A DNA stretch of 64,000 bases from Janthinobacterium sp. BJB426. Lineage in GTDB: Bacteria > Pseudomonadota > Gammaproteobacteria > Burkholderiales > Burkholderiaceae_D. The stretch spans positions 1-64,000 of the forward strand of contig NZ_PDZL01000023.1 in NCBI RefSeq assembly GCF_002735705.1. The letters run 5' to 3'. The notes beneath the pieces were generated by a model, which ran no database searches, was not told where the DNA came from, and saw only the letters and a list, made by a program, of their open reading frames with translations. A program made the translations under genes and the position numbers. Each line of letters opens with the position of its first letter. The stretch's first letter is position 1. Of the stretch, positions 1-8,908 are shown piece by piece.

Positions 1-3000
1 GGCTGCGGCGCCACCGTCAGGCTGACCGTGGCGGGCGCGGACGTGCCGCCCGGACCCGTCGCCGTGTAGCTGAAGGCGTCAGGGCCGAAGTAGTTCGCAT
101 TCGGCACATACGTCACCTTGAAAGAGCGGCCGCTGCCGCCCCCCGCCGCGCCGCTCGCAACCACCGTGACGGTCCCGTGCTGCGGCGGCGTGACGATGGT
201 CACGTCCGTGATCGGGCTGCCATCCGTGGACGCGATGGTCAGGCTCACTTCCTGGTTCGCCGAAGTGGTCGCCGTTTCATTCGGCACCGGCGGCGGCGCC
301 TGGTTCACCTGCAAGGTCAGCGCCTGCTGCACCGTGAACTGGTGCGCGTCGCGCGCCTGCAAGGTGAAGTTGTAGCTGCCCGCCACAGTCGGCGTGCCGC
401 TGACGATGCCCGTCGCCGCATTGAGCACCAGGCCGGTCGGCAAGCTACCGCTGCTCAAAGAGTAGACGTAGGGCGCAACGCCGCCGCCGGCCGTGAATGC
501 CTGGCTATACGCGTCGCCGGCGCGGATCGCCGCCAGGCTGGCCGGCGTCAGGGTCAAGGTTGGCGCTGCGATGGCCAGGGTATAGCTGTTGGTCGCACTG
601 AACGGCGCGCCCACGCCCGTGCTGTTGTCGGTGACCTTGATGCTGAACGGGAAGCTGCCCGCCACATTCGTCGTGCCGGACAGCACGCCCGTGGCTGCGT
701 TCAGGCTCAGGCCAACGGGCAAGGTGCCCACCACGGCATAGCTGTACGGCGCTGTGCCGCCCGTCGCCGTCAGGGTCGTGCTGTAAGCCGCTTCAGCCGT
801 CGGGTTGGACAAGCTGGCCGGAGCCAGGCTGACCGTCGGCGCGCCCACGGTGACCGTCACGGTGCCGGGAGCGGACGTGCCGCTGCCATTTGTGGCCGTG
901 TAGGTAAAGCTGTCGCTGCCGCTGTAGCCTGGCGTCGGCGTGTAGGTGATGCTGGTGCCGCTGGCCGTCGCCGTGCCGTGCGCGGGTACCGCTGCCACGG
1001 CCACCGAGACCGCCGCGCCTCCGCCCAGGTTCAGGGTGATCGGATTGGCGCTGCTGCCGTAAGCCACCGTGGTGGTCACGGCGCCAGCGACGGGCACGGC
1101 GATCGCCACCGTGCCTGAATAGGCATGGACGCCTGCATACGGTCCGCTGCCGGTGCTGCTGTCCGTGGCGGTGATGCTGAAGGTGTACGCTCCCGCCGTC
1201 GTCGGCGTGCCCGACACGGTGCCGTTCGCCGCCAGGGTCAGCCCCGCCGGCAGGCTGCCGGTGGTGACGGCATAGCTGTACGCTGCCGTGCCGCCGGTGG
1301 CAGTGATGGCCTGGCTGAAAGCGACGCCTGCCGTCATTGTCGGCAGGGTCGACGGCGCAACACTGACCGTTGGCGACGCCACCGTCAGCGAATAAGCCCG
1401 CGCGCCAGCATAGGGACCGCTGCCCGTGGAACTGTCCGTGGCGCGCACGGTGAAGTTGAAGGTACCGCCGGCCGTCGGCGTGCCCGCCAGCAGACCGGCA
1501 CTGGACAGGCTCACGCCGGACGGCAAGGCACCGGCGCTGATCGCATAGGTGTATGGTGCCAGACCATTTGCGGCCGTCAGGGTCTGGCTGTAGGCCGCGC
1601 CGACTGTTCCACCAGCTACGCTGGTTTGCACTATCGTCACCGTCGGCGTGCCCACGGTGATGGTCACGGTGGCCGCTGTCGAGGTACCGATCCCGTTCGT
1701 GGCCGTGTAGGTAAAGCTGTCCGGCCCGCCATAACCGGCCGTCGGCGTGTAGGTGATGCTGGTGCCGCTGGCCGTCGCCGTGCCGTGCGAGGCACCGGAA
1801 GCCACCGCCACCGAGCTTGCCGCGCCGCCGCTCAGGCTCAAGGTGATCGGGTTGGCGCTGCTGCCGTAGGCTACCGTGGCGCTGACATTGCCGGCAATGG
1901 GCGCACCCGGTGCCACGCTGCCGGAATAGGCGCGTGAGCCAGAGAAGGGAGCGCCTGCGCCGGTGCTGCTGTCGGTAGCGGTAATGGTGAAGCTGTAAGC
2001 GCCCGCTGCCGCCGGCGTGCCGGACAGGGTGCCGTCCGCCGCCAGGGTCAAGCCGGTGGGCAGGCTGCCGGCAGTAACGGCATAGTTATATGCTGGCGTG
2101 CCGCCCGTGGCGTTGACGCCCTGGCTGAAAGCGACGCCTGCCGTCATTGCCGGCAGGGTCGATGGTGCGATGCCGACCGCCGGTGCCGCCACCGTCAGCG
2201 AATAGGCACGCGCACCGGCATACGGGCCGCTGCCCGTCGAACTGTCCTCGGCGCGCACGGTGAAATTGAACGTGCCTGCCGCCGTCGGCGTGCCCGACAG
2301 CAAACCGGTGGACGTATTCAGGCTGAGTCCGGCTGGCAGGGAACCGGCGCTGATCGCATAGGTATAGGGCGCGGCGCCATTCGCTGCGCTCACGTTCTGG
2401 CTGTAGGCCGCCCCCACAGTTGCCGCGGGCACGGTGCTTGGCGTAATCGTGATGGTGGGCCCACCGACCGTGATCGTCACGGTGGCCGGTGCCGAGGTGC
2501 CTACGCCATTGCTGGCCGTGTAAGTAAAACTGTCAGGCCCGCCGTAACCTGCCGTCGGCGTATAGGTGATGCTGGTGCCGCTGGCCGTCGCCGTGCCGTG
2601 CAAGGCGCCGGAGGCCACGGCCACCGACGTTGCCGCACCGCCGCTCAGGTTCAGGGTGATCGGGTTGGCGCTGCTGCCGTAGGCCACCGAGGCGCTGCTG
2701 GCGCCAGCAACTGGCGCACCGGCCGCGACCGTGCCGGAATAGGCGCGCGCGCCGGTGTAGGGTCCGCTGCCGGTGCTGCTGTCGGTGGCGGTGACGGTAA
2801 AGCTGTACGCGCCTGTGGCCGTCGGCGTGCCGAACAGGGTGCCGTCCGCCGCCAGGGTCAAGCCGGTGGGCAGGCTGCCGGCAGTGACAGCATAGCTGTA
2901 CGCTGCCGTCCCGCCGCCGCCGGTGATGGCCTGGCTGTAGGCGACGCCGGCCATCATTGCCGGCAGGGTCGTCGGCGCGATGGTGATGGTTGGTGCCGCC

Positions 3001-4499
3001 ACCGTCAGCGAGTAGGCGCGCGCACCGGAATACGGGCCGCTGCCCGTCGAACTGTCCGTGGCCCGCAAGGTGAAGTTGAAGACGCCGCCTGCCGTCGGCG
3101 TGCCCGACAGCGTGCCGGTGGCGGTATTCAAGCTCAACCCGGCTGGCAAGGAACCGGCGCTGATCGCGTAGGTGTACGGCCCCGTGCCGTTCGCGGCCGT
3201 CACGGTCTGGCTGTAGGCCGTAGCGACGCTTCCCGCTGGTACGGTGGAGGGTGCAATCGTGATCGTGGGGCCACTGACCGTGATCGTCACGGTGGCCGGT
3301 GCCGAGGTGCCGATGCCGTTGCTGGCCGTGTAAGTAAAACTGTCAGGTCCGCCGTAACCTGCCGTCGGCGTGTAGGTGATGCTGGTGCCGCTGGCCGTCG
3401 CCGTGCCGTGCGAGGCGCCGGAGGCGATGGCCACCGATGTCGCCGCACCGCCGCTCAGGCTCAGTGTGAGCGGATTGGCGCTGCTGCCGTAAGCCACTAT
3501 GGCGCTGCTGGCATTGGCGACTGGCGCACCGGCCGCCACCGTGCCGGAATAGGCGCGCGCGCCCGTGTACGGACCGCTCCCTGCGCTGCTGTCGGTGGCC
3601 GTGACGGTAAAACTGTATGCCCCGGCTACCGTCGGCGTGCCGGACAAGGTGCCGTTCGCCGCCAGGCTCAAGCCCGCAGGCACGCTGCCGGCAGTGACGG
3701 CATAGCTGTACGCTGCCGTCCCGCCGCCGCCGGTGATGGCCTGGCTGTAGGCGAGACCGACTGTCATTGCCGGCAAGGTCGTCGGCGCGATGGTGATGGT
3801 GGGCGCGGAGACCGTCAGCGTATACGGGCGCGTGCCATTGATGGCCAGCGAGTCGGTGGCGCGCACGGTGAAGTTGAAGGTGCCGCCCGCTGTCGGCGTA
3901 CCCGACAGCACACCGCCAGCACTCAAGCTCATGCCAGCCGGCAAGGTGCCAGCGCTGATGGCATAGGTGTACGGTGCCGCGCCCCCCGTCGCCGTCATGG
4001 TCGTCGTCGGGTAAGTCAGGGCCACCGTGGCATTCGGCAGGGTAGCCGGCGACAGCACGATGGCGGAGGTGATCGTGACGTTGTACACGATGGGCTGCCC
4101 CACATCATCCCTGACGGTAAACGTGTCCGAGGTCGCGCTGAGATTGGTATTCCGGTAGCGCACGGCATTCGTGGCATTCGAATCTTCCAGCGTGCCATAC
4201 AGCGGCGCCACCAGGGTTCCCGTCAGGCCGAACTGGGAACAAGGCGCATTGGTGTAATCCTCGTAATACTCTCCCCCCGCTACGATGCTGACGGCGCGCG
4301 GGCTCGGGCAGGTGCTGGCGGCGGAAGCCTGGCTGGAAAAAAGGGACAGCAAGACAAATAGCAAAGTTCCCGCCAGGTACATCAGCATTGACGGCGCCAG
4401 GCCTTGGGCAGGCGGCGCACCATGGACTCTGGCAATGCAGCCATCAACACCCCGGACGGGCGTGGATAGGCATCCAAATTTCGTGAAATTTAGAAACAT
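1..4499 (-). CDS. Large secreted protein built of Ig-like repeats, C-terminus beyond window
   Basis: About 1499 codons are visible and the frame is still open at base 1, so the C-terminus and any anchor lie outside. The start at 4499 is preceded by a good GAAGGAAG site. Residues about 38-60 form a hydrophobic signal segment ending in SSQASA. After a short Cys-containing head come alternating modules. One type has the putative-Ig (He_PIG) look, with GTPTAGGTFNFTVRATDS-like strands. The other has the cadherin-like/Big_9 look, with HGTATASGTSITYTP and DSFTYTA strands. Together they form a superrepeat of about 270 residues. The likely role is a surface or secreted adhesin-type stalk; no catalytic domain is visible. 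The long pre-signal stretch (about 37 residues) is odd, and an internal start at 4388 (MLMYLAGTLLF) is an alternative. Confidence 0.8.
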   Translation of the reverse strand, partial: MFLNFTKFGCLSTPVRGVDGCIARVHGAPPAQGLAPSMLMYLAGTLLFVLLSLFSSQASAASTCPSPRAVSIVAGGEYYEDYTNAPCSQFGLTGTLVAPLYGTLEDSNATNAVRYRNTNLSATSDTFTVRDDVGQPIVYNVTITSAIVLSPATLPNATVALTYPTTTMTATGGAAPYTYAISAGTLPAGMSLSAGGVLSGTPTAGGTFNFTVRATDSLAINGTRPYTLTVSAPTITIAPTTLPAMTVGLAYSQAITGGGGTAAYSYAVTAGSVPAGLSLAANGTLSGTPTVAGAYSFTVTATDSSAGSGPYTGARAYSGTVAAGAPVANASSAIVAYGSSANPLTLSLSGGAATSVAIASGASHGTATASGTSITYTPTAGYGGPDSFTYTASNGIGTSAPATVTITVSGPTITIAPSTVPAGSVATAYSQTVTAANGTGPYTYAISAGSLPAGLSLNTATGTLSGTPTAGGVFNFTLRATDSSTGSGPYSGARAYSLTVAAPTITIAPTTLPAMMAGVAYSQAITGGGGTAAYSYAVTAGSLPTGLTLAADGTLFGTPTATGAYSFTVTATDSSTGSGPYTGARAYSGTVAAGAPVAGASSASVAYGSSANPITLNLSGGAATSVAVASGALHGTATASGTSITYTPTAGYGGPDSFTYTASNGVGTSAPATVTITVGGPTITITPSTVPAATVGAAYSQNVSAANGAAPYTYAISAGSLPAGLSLNTSTGLLSGTPTAAGTFNFTVRAEDSSTGSGPYAGARAYSLTVAAPAVGIAPSTLPAMTAGVAFSQGVNATGGTPAYNYAVTAGSLPTGLTLAADGTLSGTPAAAGAYSFTITATDSSTGAGAPFSGSRAYSGSVAPGAPIAGNVSATVAYGSSANPITLSLSGGAASSVAVASGASHGTATASGTSITYTPTAGYGGPDSFTYTATNGIGTSTAATVTITVGTPTVTIVQTSVAGGTVGAAYSQTLTAANGLAPYTYAISAGALPSGVSLSSAGLLAGTPTAGGTFNFTVRATDSSTGSGPYAGARAYSLTVASPTVSVAPSTLPTMTAGVAFSQAITATGGTAAYSYAVTTGSLPAGLTLAANGTVSGTPTTAGAYTFSITATDSSTGSGPYAGVHAYSGTVAIAVPVAGAVTTTVAYGSSANPITLNLGGGAAVSVAVAAVPAHGTATASGTSITYTPTPGYSGSDSFTYTATNGSGTSAPGTVTVTVGAPTVSLAPASLSNPTAEAAYSTTLTATGGTAPYSYAVVGTLPVGLSLNAATGVLSGTTNVAGSFPFSIKVTDNSTGVGAPFSATNSYTLAIAAPTLTLTPASLAAIRAGDAYSQAFTAGGGVAPYVYSLSSGSLPTGLVLNAATGIVSGTPTVAGSYNFTLQARDAHQFTVQQALTLQVNQAPPPVPNETATTSANQEVSLTIASTDGSPITDVTIVTPPQHGTVTVVASGAAGGGSGRSFKVTYVPNANYFGPDAFSYTATGPGGTSAPATVSLTVAPQ
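945..3390 (-). repeat. Tandem superrepeat of about 810 bp inside the Ig-like gene
   Basis: The marker GGTGATGCTGGTGCCG on the plus strand recurs at 945, 1752, 2565 and 3375, giving periods of 807, 813 and 810 bp. All are multiples of three, so each unit is about 270 codons. Flanking sequence is also strongly conserved between copies. Each unit contains two He_PIG-like modules and one cadherin-like module. Such repeats usually expand and contract by recombination. Confidence 0.85.
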
Positions 4500-5106
4500 T
4501 TGTCTTCCTTCATACATTTTTTAAGACTGAACCTTGCCCGAATAGCCGCACACCTTGACAAACATTCACACCGATTTCTCAGCCGCCAGTCAGCACGCAG
4601 AAAAGGTTTACCAGGATTATGAGACTTGCTTTTAATCAATGCATCCTACTATAAGTGATACAAAAAGCAACGATAAGGTATTGCTAAAGGCCACTGTCTT
4701 TAAGAAAAATCAAATTCCATTAAAAAATGTCTCATTTATGTCTCATTTGACAAGTGTTTTGAAAAAATAACACTGTTTCAAGCACTGCTTCCGAGCGGAT
4801 CGTGTGGCTGGCAGCGATGCCCTGACGCGCTATTTGCGCGGCGCTGAAGGGTAAAGCGCCCCCCGCTCGGCACAGGCAAGCCTGCTTTCCCCTGCTGTGT
4901 GAGATATGTGACGACGCCGCCAACACACGACGTGAATTAGCGGATGCGCGCGGCGCGCGCCTATCGTTTCGGGAGCCGCTGCCGTTTCAAACGGACAGGG
5001 TGGACGGTGGATTCTACGTGTGGCCGGGGGCTCGGGAGGCTGTCATGTCGCTAGCCACCCGCCCAACATGCCCGGCCTCGCCATCGGTATGCGGGATTTT
5101 GTATGG
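4500..5106. other. Intergenic region, no gene seen
   Basis: About 600 bases separate the Ig-like gene from the peptidase gene. The part nearest the Ig-like gene (about 4480-4800) is clearly AT-richer than its surroundings and probably holds that gene's promoter, but I could not assign -35/-10 boxes. The short minus-strand frame at 4732-4926 has no ribosome site or recognisable motif. Confidence 0.5.
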
Positions 5107-5138
5107 CAAGCGGGACCGCGCATGGGCGGCCCCGCTTG
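5107..5138 (-). terminator. Hairpin downstream of the S9 peptidase gene
   Basis: CAAGCGGG at 5107-5114 pairs with CCCGCTTG at 5131-5138, with further G-C pairing inside. It lies 10 bases past the peptidase stop codon. There is no clear U-tract, so it may be only a weak terminator or a 3'-end stabiliser. Confidence 0.4.
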
Positions 5139-5148
5139 TACAGCACCT

Positions 5149-7161
5149 TTACTGCAGCGCTTCCTTCAACCCCGGCGCAAACTCGGCGCCGTGCTTGACC
5201 TGCGCGGTGGACGCCTTCAGGGTGGCGCCGATCGGCTCGGCGCGGCCAGACAGGCATTGGCCCAGGAAGTTTTCCGTCACCGCATTGAAGGCGATGTTGT
5301 TGACGGGCCGGGCAAAGCCATGGCCCTCGTCCGGGAACAGCACATACGTGACGGGAATATTCTTCGCCGCCATGGCCGCCACGATCTGGTCCGATTCAGC
5401 CACGTTGACTCTCGGGTCGTTCGCGCCCTGGCCGATCAGCAGCGGGCGCTGGATGTTCTGCGCAAAGTTCAGCGGCGAACGTTCCTTGAGCAGCGCCTTG
5501 CCCTCTTCCGTCGTCGGGTCGCCCATGCGCTTGTAGAACTGCTGCTTGCCCGCTTCCCAGTACGGCGGGATGGTTTGCAGCAAGGTAAACAGATTCGACG
5601 GGCCGACGATGTCGACGCCGCAAGCAAACGTCGTCGGCGTAAACGCCATGCCGGCCAGGGTGGCGTAGCCGCCATACGAGCCGCCCATGATGGCCACCTT
5701 GTCGGCCGTGGTCACGCCGCTCTGCACCGCCCATTGCACGGCGTCGAGCAAGTCGTCATGCATCTTGCGGCCCCACTGCAGGTCGCCGGCCGAGATAAAC
5801 TGCTTGCCGAAGCCCGTCGAGCCGCGGAAGTTCACGGACAGCACGGCGTAGCCGCGGTTGGCCAGCCACTGGTGATAACCATTGTAGCCATAGGTGTCGC
5901 GCGCCCACGGGCCGCCGTGCACCAGCAGCACCATCGGCACGGCCTGCGTGGCCTTGCCGCCGGCCGTCGCCTTCGACGCCTGCGGCAAGGTCAGATAGGA
6001 CACCAGGGTAAGGCCGTCGCGCGCCTTGATTTGCTGCGCATGCATGGGCACCAGCGGCGCGCCTTCCAGTTCCGGACGCGTCACATACAACCGCGTGAGC
6101 TTTTTGGTCTTGCGCTCGTACAGCCAGCTCGATGGCGGCGCCGTGACGGCGTCGACTGCCACCAGCCACTTGTCGTCGGCATCCGTGCGCGACGTCACCG
6201 TGAACTGGCCCTTCGTATTTTTCTTCAGGAAAGCCAGGTCGGCTTTCAGCTCGTCCGTCAGCGGCAGATATTCCTGCTGCAGATAATTGACGGTATAGGC
6301 TTGCACCTTGCCCGTGCGCATGTCGTACAGCGCATCGGCGATATCCGTGCGCGGGTCTTGCGCCACCACCGTGGTCTTGCCGCTGGCCACGTCCTGCGCC
6401 AGCAGCGCCGAAGTATTGCGGCCGCGCGAATCGGTCCAGTACAGGGTCTTGCCGTCGACCGTAAAGCCCAGCGGCGACGTCGTCTGCGCATCTTCCAGGC
6501 CCACTTCAGCCAGCGGCGTGCTCTCGACCTTGCCATCGCTCAGGCGGAAATACTGCATGCCGCCATCGGTGCGCGCCTTGCTGGCGATGCGCAAGTTGAG
6601 CAGCTCATCGGCGACATAGCCGCCATAGCCATCGTTCTGCTGCACCAGGGTCAGCTTGCCGCTGGCCAGGTCCAGGCTGTGCACGTCGTGCCAGCGCGCA
6701 TCGCGGTTGTTGATGCCGACGAGGATGCGGTCCTTCACCTTGCTGCTGATTTGCACGATCCGCACGCGCGTCTTCTCGAACGGCGTGTAATTGATCTGCT
6801 TGCCGCTCGCCACGTTCACGCCGTACAGCAGGAAGTTTTCATCGCCGCCCTTGTCCTGGATGAACAGCAGGGTTGTCGAATCGGGCGACCAGAAGCTGCT
6901 GCGGATGGGCCGCACCTTTTCTTCCGTCAGCGGGCGCGCCTGCGCCAGATCATTGGCCGGCGCCACCCACACATTGAGCACGCCATCGCGCGGCGCGATC
7001 CACGACAGCCACCGCCCGTCAGGACTGAGCTTGCCACCGGACTTGCTGGGATTGCCGAACAGCTTGGCCCGCTCGATCAGCGGCGTTTCCTTGACAGGGG
7101 CTTGGGCGTGCGCCGGCAGTGCGCCGGCGAACAACAGGACAGGCAGGACATAGCGAATCAT
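5149..7161 (-). CDS. S9 family (prolyl oligopeptidase-type) serine peptidase, exported
   Basis: A secreted peptidase of about 670 residues: signal peptide ending ALPAHAQA, an N-terminal beta-propeller-like half, and a C-terminal alpha/beta hydrolase. The catalytic triad is visible: Ser about 495 in GGSYGGYA, Asp about 582 in GANDPRVN and His about 614 in DEGHGF. An oxyanion-type HGGP motif lies near residue 415. It probably trims proline-containing or other small peptides in the periplasm or outside the cell. I prefer the ATG at 7161 because AGGTG sits just upstream; an in-frame GTG at 7167 is less likely. No operon partner is evident; the next upstream gene is 190 bases away. Confidence 0.88.
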   Translation of the reverse strand: MIRYVLPVLLFAGALPAHAQAPVKETPLIERAKLFGNPSKSGGKLSPDGRWLSWIAPRDGVLNVWVAPANDLAQARPLTEEKVRPIRSSFWSPDSTTLLFIQDKGGDENFLLYGVNVASGKQINYTPFEKTRVRIVQISSKVKDRILVGINNRDARWHDVHSLDLASGKLTLVQQNDGYGGYVADELLNLRIASKARTDGGMQYFRLSDGKVESTPLAEVGLEDAQTTSPLGFTVDGKTLYWTDSRGRNTSALLAQDVASGKTTVVAQDPRTDIADALYDMRTGKVQAYTVNYLQQEYLPLTDELKADLAFLKKNTKGQFTVTSRTDADDKWLVAVDAVTAPPSSWLYERKTKKLTRLYVTRPELEGAPLVPMHAQQIKARDGLTLVSYLTLPQASKATAGGKATQAVPMVLLVHGGPWARDTYGYNGYHQWLANRGYAVLSVNFRGSTGFGKQFISAGDLQWGRKMHDDLLDAVQWAVQSGVTTADKVAIMGGSYGGYATLAGMAFTPTTFACGVDIVGPSNLFTLLQTIPPYWEAGKQQFYKRMGDPTTEEGKALLKERSPLNFAQNIQRPLLIGQGANDPRVNVAESDQIVAAMAAKNIPVTYVLFPDEGHGFARPVNNIAFNAVTENFLGQCLSGRAEPIGATLKASTAQVKHGAEFAPGLKEALQ

Positions 7162-7351
7162 GGACACCTCATGGTTGATGGATGAAGGGAAACGTCACAC
7201 GTGCACGTGCCAGCAAATCATAGGCCAAACCCGTATTGCCAGGTTGACTACAGCGACAGGAGACGGAAATCCAGGGACAGGATGGCGGAAACGGGCGATG
7301 AAATGCACGGCCGGTGATGCATGCCGTGCATGTGCGTTCGCTGAAGCCGCG

Positions 7352-8761
7352 CTAGCCCGCGGCCACCTCGCGTTGCGGACCAGCAGATCCAACGAAGACC
7401 AGTGCCGCGAACGCGGCCAGGCCGGCGGCGACGCCAGCTCCCAGGAATGCCGCCTGGAAACCCGCCAGCATGCCTTCGGCAGTGTGCCCGGTGCCGTGGC
7501 CGATGCCGGAGGTCGAGAGCACAACCATGATGGCGAGACCGATGGCAGAGCCGATCTGGTAGCTCGTATTGATCAGGCCTGAAGCGAGACCTGTTTCCTC
7601 TGGCCTGGCGCCAGCCATGCCTGTCATCGTCGTCGGAATATACGCCAGGGCCATCCCCAGGGCGGCCAGCATGGAGGCCGGGAGAACGTGCGTCACATAG
7701 GAGCCGTTCAGCGGAAGCCTCGCAAACATGAGCAGCGCGCCAGCCATCAGGAACAAGCCAAGCACAAGGTTGGACTTGACGCCAAACCGTCCTATCAGCT
7801 TGCCGGAAAATCCCACCATCACGACCATGATCGTCATGGTCATGGGCAGGAGCGCCAAGCCGCTGGCGAGCGCCGACAGACCAAGAATTTGCTGCAGATA
7901 CAGGTTCAGGAAGAACCAGAGCGGGATCCAGGCGGCGCCAAGCAGCGCCATCACAAAATTGCCTGCTGCCAAGTTCCGCGCCTTGAAGATGCCCAAGGGA
8001 AGCAGCGGTTCGCGGCGCACGAACTGGCTGATCAGGAAGACGGCGAGCAGTCCGGCCGATATCGGCAAAACCGGCACGGAGCCAGACCCGGCAGATTCGA
8101 TGGTGACGATGGCATACACCAGGCTGACCAGCGCGCCAGTGACGCTGATCGCGCCAAACCAGTCGATGGCCCCGCTGCTGCGCGCAGACTTGCGGAGCAC
8201 GGCTGGAATCAGGGCCAGCACGAGCAGGCCGAGCGGCACGTTAATCAGGAAAGTCCACTGCCACGCCATCCATTCGGTAATCACGCCGCCCAGAAACACG
8301 CCGGCTGAGCCGCCTGCGGCAGCGGCCGCCCCCCAGAAGCCGAATGCTTTGCCCAGTTCCGCGCCGTCATGCCCGAAAAGGCGCATGATGATCGTCAGTG
8401 CGGACGGTGCGATCAATGCGGCGCCCACTCCCTGCAGTGCGCGGCCGGCAAGCAGCATTTCCTGGCTGTGTGCCAGCCCGGCCAGCAGCGAAGCGGCGGT
8501 CAGTATGGCAAATCCACCCGTAAAAATGCGGCGGGCGCCAAGCCGGTCACCCAGCCGTCCTCCCAGCAGCAGCAGGCCGCCAAAGGCGATGACATAGGCA
8601 TTGAAGATCCAACTCAGCCCGCTGGCGCTGAAGCCGAGGTCCCGCTGCATGGCGGGCAGTGCCACACCGATGATGGACGTATCGAGGATCACGATGAACT
8701 GCGCGGCGCACAGCAAGGCCAGAGCAGCCCATCTTTTCGGATCAGGTATAAATTGTTGCAT
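7352..8761 (-). CDS. MFS drug exporter, DHA2/EmrB-QacA type
   Basis: An integral inner-membrane transporter of about 469 residues with around 14 hydrophobic segments, as expected for the DHA2 drug:proton antiporters. Motif D1 (LDTSIIGVALP) lies in helix 1, and a GGRLGDRLGARR loop (motif A) lies between helices 2 and 3. The ATG at 8761 has GGAG seven bases upstream; a TTG at 8779 would only add six residues. It follows the RND efflux operon in the same direction after 147 bases, so it may be co-transcribed or have its own promoter. The substrate is unknown; multidrug export is likely. Confidence 0.85.
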   Translation of the reverse strand: MQQFIPDPKRWAALALLCAAQFIVILDTSIIGVALPAMQRDLGFSASGLSWIFNAYVIAFGGLLLLGGRLGDRLGARRIFTGGFAILTAASLLAGLAHSQEMLLAGRALQGVGAALIAPSALTIIMRLFGHDGAELGKAFGFWGAAAAAGGSAGVFLGGVITEWMAWQWTFLINVPLGLLVLALIPAVLRKSARSSGAIDWFGAISVTGALVSLVYAIVTIESAGSGSVPVLPISAGLLAVFLISQFVRREPLLPLGIFKARNLAAGNFVMALLGAAWIPLWFFLNLYLQQILGLSALASGLALLPMTMTIMVVMVGFSGKLIGRFGVKSNLVLGLFLMAGALLMFARLPLNGSYVTHVLPASMLAALGMALAYIPTTMTGMAGARPEETGLASGLINTSYQIGSAIGLAIMVVLSTSGIGHGTGHTAEGMLAGFQAAFLGAGVAAGLAAFAALVFVGSAGPQREVAAG

Positions 8762-8908
8762 TGACGTTCTCCAGATCAATTTCCCGCGTATTGCGATTGA
8801 TATGGAGTATTTGGCTTACAACGCAGGGATGGTCAAGCAAAAGGCGCAAGACCCGGACCGCCGTGTATCAACAGGGTCGGCCCGGCATGCTGCTCGGACG
8901 CAGTCAGG

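Noticed and set aside
177-4361. Long plus-strand open frames opposite the Ig-like gene (177-1118, 1125-1937, 2598-4361)
   Set aside because: They are Arg/Gly/Ala-rich antisense translations of a repetitive high-GC gene; the minus strand gives clear Ig-like modules and a signal peptide.
4732-4926. Small 64-codon minus-strand gene
   Set aside because: No ribosome site, no motif, and it lies in an AT-rich intergenic region.
5020-7185. 721-codon plus-strand frame opposite the S9 peptidase
   Set aside because: It has no family-like motifs, while the minus strand has a complete serine-peptidase triad and signal peptide.
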